Shown: piece by piece, positions 59,880 through 64,000 of the stretch
Position numbering within the stretch: position 1 is the stretch's first letter
Layout: the number at the start of each line of letters is the position of its first letter
NCBI RefSeq assembly: GCF_000829455.1
Contig: NZ_JXAK01000026.1
Coordinates: 29,891-93,890 of the forward strand
Direction: 5' to 3'
Source of the DNA: Gordoniibacillus kamchatkensis
GTDB taxonomy: Bacteria > Bacillota > Bacilli > Paenibacillales > NBRC-103111
DNA length: 64,000 nt
Program-made: the position numbers and the translations under genes
Notes under the pieces: model-generated
Databases searched by the model: none
What the model saw: the letters and a program-made list of their open reading frames with translations, nothing else
Told to the model about the DNA's origin: nothing

Positions 59880-60426
59880 TGCCTTCTCCCTCCTCCGACA
59901 AGCACTTCGATATTTTGGCCCGGGCCCGATGAATCCGGGATTTCACCGTTCCGACGGAGATGCCGAGCAACTCGGCAATTTCTTCGTTCGACAATTCGTA
60001 CCGCGCATCGAGGAGCAGAACTTCCCTGAATTTGGCCGGAAGCTTCATGACGGCGTCCCAAACGCTGCTCGCATGGAGCCGCGAAAAGTATTCGCGTTCC
60101 GCCGACGGCGCCGTCCCGCCGACGCTCACGTTCGCGAACAAGCGGACTTTGCGAAAAAAAGCGGACTTGCGGTAATTGGCCGCCGTATTTCTCGTGATTT
60201 TGATCAGCCACGTTTTGACGGACGCTTCCCCGCGAAACGAGGCGATGTCGCGGTAAGCTTTGGCAAATACGTCCTGGGTCAGATCGTCGGCCGTATCGCG
60301 GTTTCCCGTCAGGAAATACGCGTAATTCCATACTTCTTTCCAGTGCTGGTGAATGACCGCGCGAAACTGCGACGGCTCCATGGATGTTACATATTTCAAG
60401 TACTCTTCGTTCAATAAGTTCACCAC
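59869..60426 (-). CDS. ECF RNA polymerase sigma factor (SigW/SigM-like)
   Basis: 185 residues from the GTG at 60426 (seven bases inside the end of the PBP gene); the ATG at 60381 (EPSQFRAV) is possible. Region 2: FRAVIHQHWKEVWNYAYFLT, GNRDTADDLTQDVFAKAYRD, ASFRGEASVKTWLIKITRNT. Region 4: MKLPAKFREVLLLDARYELS, NEEIAELLGISVGTVKSRIH. All are standard for sigma-70 family ECF factors. Promoter recognition cannot be read from sequence. It lies in an operon with peptidoglycan enzymes, so cell-wall stress control is likely. Confidence 0.9.
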   Translation of the reverse strand: MVNLLNEEYLKYVTSMEPSQFRAVIHQHWKEVWNYAYFLTGNRDTADDLTQDVFAKAYRDIASFRGEASVKTWLIKITRNTAANYRKSAFFRKVRLFANVSVGGTAPSAEREYFSRLHASSVWDAVMKLPAKFREVLLLDARYELSNEEIAELLGISVGTVKSRIHRARAKISKCLSEEGEGNGN

Positions 60427-62447
60427 GACTGTTTGCCGAATCGGCTCATCATTTTTTTCGCCTTGGCCACGACGTACGAGCTGCCGCCGCGCCCCTTCAC
60501 ATCTTCGATCATCATCGTCAACAGCAGCTGCGGCTTATCGGCGTTGAATGCCGCGAACCAGCCGTTCTCCTTGCCGTCCTCGCCTTTCTTCTGCTTGAGC
60601 TCGGCGGTGCCCGTCTTCCCCGCAACGGTCATTCCCGGCAAGTTGGCCCCGTAGGCGAATCCGTTCGGATCGCGGACCGCTTCGATTAAATCTTGCCGAA
60701 TCGTCTCCGCAACGTCCGCGCCGACGACAGATTTTTTCCAGGGGGTGCCTTGTCCGGATGCTTCGTCCTTCAGCAGCACCGGCTTCATCAAATCGCCCTT
60801 GTTCACGAACGGAGTGTAGGCCAAGGCGACATGAAGCGGGCTCATTTGCACTTCGCCTTGCCCGTAAGCCGAGTCGGCGAGCTGTATGTCGCCGGCAATG
60901 CCTTTGTTGGCCAGACTGGCGACCGGAAACGGATAAGGGATCGGAAGCGCTTCGCCGAACCCGAACGCAAGCGCGCCTTGCGTAAACGTGTCCTTGCCCA
61001 TCTCCAAAGCCTCCTGCGCCAAAAAAATATTGTCGGAATACACGATAGCGTCGCGCAAATTTTCGGACGGCACGTCCCGGTCCCGGGTGACGTAATAGTT
61101 TCCCCAGGATGCGTCCTTGGTCCAGTGCAAGCCTTGAATTTGGCGGATTCGGTCCGGTTTCGTTACCTTAGCCTCAAGCCCGACAGCCGCCGTAACCGTT
61201 TTGAAAATGGATCCCGGGGCGTACAGCTTCGTAAAGCGATTCAGGAGCGGCAGCTTGGGATCGTTGTTCCACGAGTTCCACTGCTCGGCCGGTACGCCGG
61301 CAACAAAAGCGTTCGGATCGTAGGCGGGACTGCTGACCAATGCGAGTATTTCGCCGGTCTGGGGCTGCACGGCCGCCGCCGCGCCCGCGTCGCCGTTATA
61401 TTGTTCGTAGATGGCACGCTGCAGAGAGGCGTCGACGGTAATTTTGACATCTTGACCCGGAATCGGATCGCGCTGGGCCAATATTTCCCGGACCGCTCCT
61501 TTGTCGTCCGTCACGGCGATTTTCCCGCCGTCCTTCCCTCTGAGCGTATCTTCGAATATTTGCTCAAGGCCGGCTTTTCCTATTTTATCGTCGGCGTTAT
61601 AACCTTTGTCCTGCAATTTGCCGAGCTGCTCGGCGCTGATCGTCTGCACATAGCCGGTCAAATGCGCTGCGGCTTCCCCGAGCGGGTACGTCCGCGCGCT
61701 TTTTTGCTGAAACGAAACGCCGTCCAGGCCCTGCAGCGTTATACGCATCCTATCGTCGGCGGTTGCGATAGGCACGAATACCCCGGGTTTTACCCAAGGC
61801 GCCTTGAGCTTATTGTTTATATCGTCTACCGCGATATGGAGCTGCCGGGCAACAACTTGTTTCGTTTCCTCTGCCTTCTCACCCAATTGGTCGGGCACAA
61901 GGCCGACAACCGTCACCTTGCCGTTGACGGCGAGCCCGTCGCCGTTGCGATCGAATATTTGTCCGCGCGGCGCCTTCACGACTTGCGCGGCGACTTTGTC
62001 GCCGTCCCGCATGGACGGAAAAATGAGCGACGGGTTCCAGTCCACCTTCCAATCGGCATTGCTGTCGCGCACCATCTCGGCATGATGGCCGTACTCGATG
62101 TCGCCGGCAAAGGTCGTCATCGAAACGCGGTAGCGAAGCTCCACTTTGTTCGATTGCGCCGGGGCAGCCGGGGAGGAAGCTGCCGGTTCCGGCCTGACGG
62201 CCAAATTTTGCATCTCGATGCCTTGCTGAATGGACGTGTATTTTTTGACAAAATCGTCCTTCGAGATTTTCTTTTGCGAGTCCGGGGACAGCAGCTCGTA
62301 CATGGCGTCGTAACGGCCGGCCTGCCAAGCGTCCGCATATGCCTGGAACTGCTGCTCCGGCGTCTTCTTCTTCTCCTTGTCGCAGGCTGCCGCCAGACTG
62401 CCGATAGTCAGGAGAATGAGCGCGATTTTCACGATTTTCCCTCTCAC
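60420..62447 (-). CDS. pbpC: MecA_N-type class B penicillin-binding protein (PbpC/PBP3-like lipoprotein)
   Basis: 675 residues from the GTG at 62447, with GGAGG six bases upstream. Lipoprotein signal with lipobox SLAAAC. Order: MecA_N/NTF2-like domain (about 30-140; QFQAYADAWQAGRYDAMYEL), PBP dimer domain (about 150-310; DRNGDGLAVNGKV), transpeptidase domain with YAPGSIFKTVTA (SxxK), YSDN (SxN) and GKTGTAELKQ (KTG). The build matches Bacillus PBP3 (PbpC) and Staphylococcus PBP2a, which have low beta-lactam affinity. Cross-links peptidoglycan outside the membrane. The start overlaps the stop of the carboxypeptidase gene (GTGA). Confidence 0.9.
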   Translation of the reverse strand: MRGKIVKIALILLTIGSLAAACDKEKKKTPEQQFQAYADAWQAGRYDAMYELLSPDSQKKISKDDFVKKYTSIQQGIEMQNLAVRPEPAASSPAAPAQSNKVELRYRVSMTTFAGDIEYGHHAEMVRDSNADWKVDWNPSLIFPSMRDGDKVAAQVVKAPRGQIFDRNGDGLAVNGKVTVVGLVPDQLGEKAEETKQVVARQLHIAVDDINNKLKAPWVKPGVFVPIATADDRMRITLQGLDGVSFQQKSARTYPLGEAAAHLTGYVQTISAEQLGKLQDKGYNADDKIGKAGLEQIFEDTLRGKDGGKIAVTDDKGAVREILAQRDPIPGQDVKITVDASLQRAIYEQYNGDAGAAAAVQPQTGEILALVSSPAYDPNAFVAGVPAEQWNSWNNDPKLPLLNRFTKLYAPGSIFKTVTAAVGLEAKVTKPDRIRQIQGLHWTKDASWGNYYVTRDRDVPSENLRDAIVYSDNIFLAQEALEMGKDTFTQGALAFGFGEALPIPYPFPVASLANKGIAGDIQLADSAYGQGEVQMSPLHVALAYTPFVNKGDLMKPVLLKDEASGQGTPWKKSVVGADVAETIRQDLIEAVRDPNGFAYGANLPGMTVAGKTGTAELKQKKGEDGKENGWFAAFNADKPQLLLTMMIEDVKGRGGSSYVVAKAKKMMSRFGKQSW

Positions 62448-63700
62448 GCCTTGCCTCCGCCTCCTATCGACGCCAATAGACTCTGCCAAAGAAGGCCGAT
62501 CGACTTCGCCAAACGCTTGATCCAGCTTGCCTTTTCGACGTCCTCATCCGCCAGCAGGTTTACTTCGCGCACTTGATCGCCATAGCTGACCGTAACGGTT
62601 CCCGCCTTGCTCCCCTTATGTACAGGCGCCGCAAGACCATTCGCTGCTGAAAGCTGAAACTTCAGCGCAGGAGGCTCGTCTTTGGCGACGACCATTTGAA
62701 CATCCGAATCCGTAACGACGGAAAGCTCCTCTTTTGCACCGTCTTGCACCGGGACCGTCTTCGCTACCTGGATCGCGGAACCGCGTGGAAGCACCGTGGC
62801 GATGGAAAACCGCTGGAATCCGTAATCCATGAGCTTGCGCGTCTCCTCGAATTGCTTGCTCATGGACGCCGTCCCCATCACTACGCTGATTAGCCTCATG
62901 CCGTTCCGCTCCGCCGTTCCCGTAAAACAATGCCCCGCGTCGTCCGTATGTCCCGTCTTAAGCCCATCCATTCCTTCATACACAAACTTCCGGAAATTCG
63001 CGACATTCCGGTTTCCTTCCAGCATCCAGTTCCAGTTGATCATCGGCGACGAATCCCGCTCCCTGAACTTCAGAGAAGGAATTTTGGAAACGTCCAAAAT
63101 TTCCGGATGGTCGCGGACCAGATGCCGCGCAAGCACGGCCGTATCCCGCGCCGACATTACCGTTTCTCCCCCGTCTGCGGGCTGATGCGTTCCCATGTCC
63201 TCCCTCGGCATTCCGGTAGCGTTAATAAAATGCGCGTTCTTCATCCCGAGTTTTTCGGCGGTTTGATTCATAAGCTTGACGAATTCTTCCTCCGAACCGC
63301 TTACGTGCTCTGCCAAAGCAATGGCCGCATCGTTGCCGGAATAGATCCCCAGTTCTTTCATGAGATTGCCGACCGTCTGCTTCTCTCCCGCCGCCAGCAG
63401 TTGACCGGAGCCTCCTATCTTTGTCGCATAGGGGCTGACGACAACTTGTTCTTCCTCCTTCAGGCTGCCCGACTTGATGCGTTCCAGCACGATGTACTCG
63501 GTCATCATCTTGGTCATGCTGGCCGGCGGCATAGGTTGATCCGGATTTGTCTCAAGCAGAACGGCCCCGGTCGAAGCTTCGATCAAAATGGCCGATTTCG
63601 CTTCAATGACAGGCTGAGCCGCGGCTGCCTCCGCAGCTGTGGCAGTAACGACGGTACCTATAATAGTTACGCTTATCGCTATAGTCGCATGTTTGATCAT
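62444..63700 (-). CDS. D-alanyl-D-alanine carboxypeptidase (DacF/PBP5* type)
   Basis: 418 residues from the ATG at 63700 (MIKHATIAISVTIIGTVVTA); a GGAGG lies 13 bases upstream. Signal peptide, then peptidase S11 domain: PPASMTKMMTEYIVL (SxxK), IYSGNDAAIALAEHV (SGN), GLKTGHTDDAGHC (KTG). The C-terminal PBP5_C beta domain (about 295-385) ends in an amphipathic helix (KASWIKRLAKSIGLLWQSLL) for membrane attachment. Trims the terminal D-Ala of stem peptides. First gene of the five-gene envelope operon. In Bacillus the closest relatives (DacF, DacA) act in sporulation or growth. Confidence 0.9.
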   Translation of the reverse strand: MIKHATIAISVTIIGTVVTATAAEAAAAQPVIEAKSAILIEASTGAVLLETNPDQPMPPASMTKMMTEYIVLERIKSGSLKEEEQVVVSPYATKIGGSGQLLAAGEKQTVGNLMKELGIYSGNDAAIALAEHVSGSEEEFVKLMNQTAEKLGMKNAHFINATGMPREDMGTHQPADGGETVMSARDTAVLARHLVRDHPEILDVSKIPSLKFRERDSSPMINWNWMLEGNRNVANFRKFVYEGMDGLKTGHTDDAGHCFTGTAERNGMRLISVVMGTASMSKQFEETRKLMDYGFQRFSIATVLPRGSAIQVAKTVPVQDGAKEELSVVTDSDVQMVVAKDEPPALKFQLSAANGLAAPVHKGSKAGTVTVSYGDQVREVNLLADEDVEKASWIKRLAKSIGLLWQSLLASIGGGGKA

Positions 63701-63801
63701 TGGAATTGCCAATCCTCCATCTAAGCGGTTTAGTTGTGCCTGGATAATAGACAATTCAAAAGCAGTTTAGTTCCCGCCGCTTGCAAAAAAGTTCGATTAG
63801 G

Positions 63802-63836
63802 CCGAAAAAACGAACAAAGCTGCCGAAAGCGGCAGC
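63802..63836 (-). terminator. Terminator of a gene beyond the right edge
   Basis: Stem GCTGCCG (63819-63825) with CGGCAGC (63830-63836) around a 4-base loop. On the minus strand it is followed by TTTGTTCGTTTTTT. It would end an upstream minus-strand gene that is outside the window or interrupted by the repeat at 63876. Confidence 0.55.
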
Positions 63837-63875
63837 CTGTGTCATGATTTAAATTGTACCGTTGGAGTTAAGATT

Positions 63876-64000
63876 CAGGTTGCCCAAGAAAGGCGGAACG
63901 GAGGATGGAAATGTGGGTCGGAGAGCGTAGAGTGCGCCTTTGAAATCGTGTTCCAAACCCAATATTCGAGTTTAGTGGAACACGATTTCAACGAAGCCGG
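63876..64000. repeat. MITE-like repeat, copy D (runs off the right edge)
   Basis: Read in reverse complement its first 50 bases match the right end of copy A (GCTCTCCG to TTTCTTGGGCAACCTG), roughly four bases in five. It also has an internal perfect 13-base inverted repeat, GAAATCGTGTTCC (63942-63954) with GGAACACGATTTC (63977-63989), homologous to the inner hairpin of copy A (GGAACACGA core). The other end is beyond the window. Confidence 0.7.

Noticed and set aside
60693..62576. A 627-codon open frame on the plus strand
   Set aside because: Antisense to the MecA_N-type PBP gene, low-complexity Arg/Leu composition and no start signal.
1..64000. CRISPR arrays, tRNA, rRNA, transposases, prophage genes
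   Set aside because: Searched by eye on both strands; no regularly spaced repeats, no cloverleaf or rRNA text, and no transposase, integrase or phage structural gene was recognised.

Overview
The window looks like a chromosomal segment from a spore-forming member of the Paenibacillaceae (Paenibacillus or a close relative). The evidence is indirect: LplB/LplC-type sugar ABC permeases controlled by a two-TM sensor fused to an AraC output domain, a yjlC-ndh type pair with a Rex-like operator, a sporulene-synthase-like cyclase, SLH-domain surface protein, EpsAB/YwqE-type tyrosine phosphorylation genes and strong GGAGG ribosome binding sites. No rRNA, tRNA, CRISPR array or insertion-sequence transposase was seen.

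Layout. 1-2 kb: NADH dehydrogenase II with its DUF1641 partner (minus), a MITE-like repeat, and a tandem pair of small Sm-like-looking proteins (plus). 1.9-9.3 kb: a minus-strand catabolic/uptake block of Rieske protein, amidohydrolase, lipoprotein solute binder, two permeases and the AraC-type sensor-regulator. 9.4-18.5 kb: single housekeeping or accessory genes (GNAT, DHA2 drug exporter, a truncated second MFS gene, squalene-hopene/sporulene cyclase family, DUF488, alditol-oxidase-like FAD enzyme, XRE regulator, unknown proteins). 18.5-49 kb: a very large minus-strand surface-polysaccharide region. Its head (48.9-43.9 kb) holds regulators, YwqE phosphatase and the YveK/CpsD pair. A structured 243-nt gap in the position of the EAR antiterminator RNA follows, then EpsC-type dehydratase, GtaB, flippase, polymerase, glycosyltransferases, WecC, priming transferase, heparinase-like protein and a second polymerase. 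The tail holds a SLH protein, WxL protein, DUF916 partner, TPR-bearing O-antigen ligase and GalE. 49.4-57.7 kb: a sugar-type ABC transporter operon that also encodes a HlyD-like adaptor and a MacB-like permease, with no ATPase, beside a two-component system. 57.8-63.7 kb: a tightly overlapping cell-wall operon of DD-carboxypeptidase, MecA_N-type PBP lipoprotein, ECF sigma factor, anti-sigma-like SH3 protein and a small transpeptidase.

How it works together: most of the window concerns the cell envelope (capsule/EPS synthesis and its phospho-control, surface protein display, peptidoglycan remodelling under an ECF sigma factor) with sugar uptake modules on either side.

Data quality: at least ten genes contain single-base frame breaks, nearly all at short homopolymers and each repairable by one base. 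They may be assembly errors rather than true gene decay; I annotate those genes over their full span and say where the break is. The 35-41 kb part is clearly more AT-rich than its flanks, suggesting an acquired polysaccharide cassette. A family of short palindromic repeats (four copies) occupies intergenic gaps.
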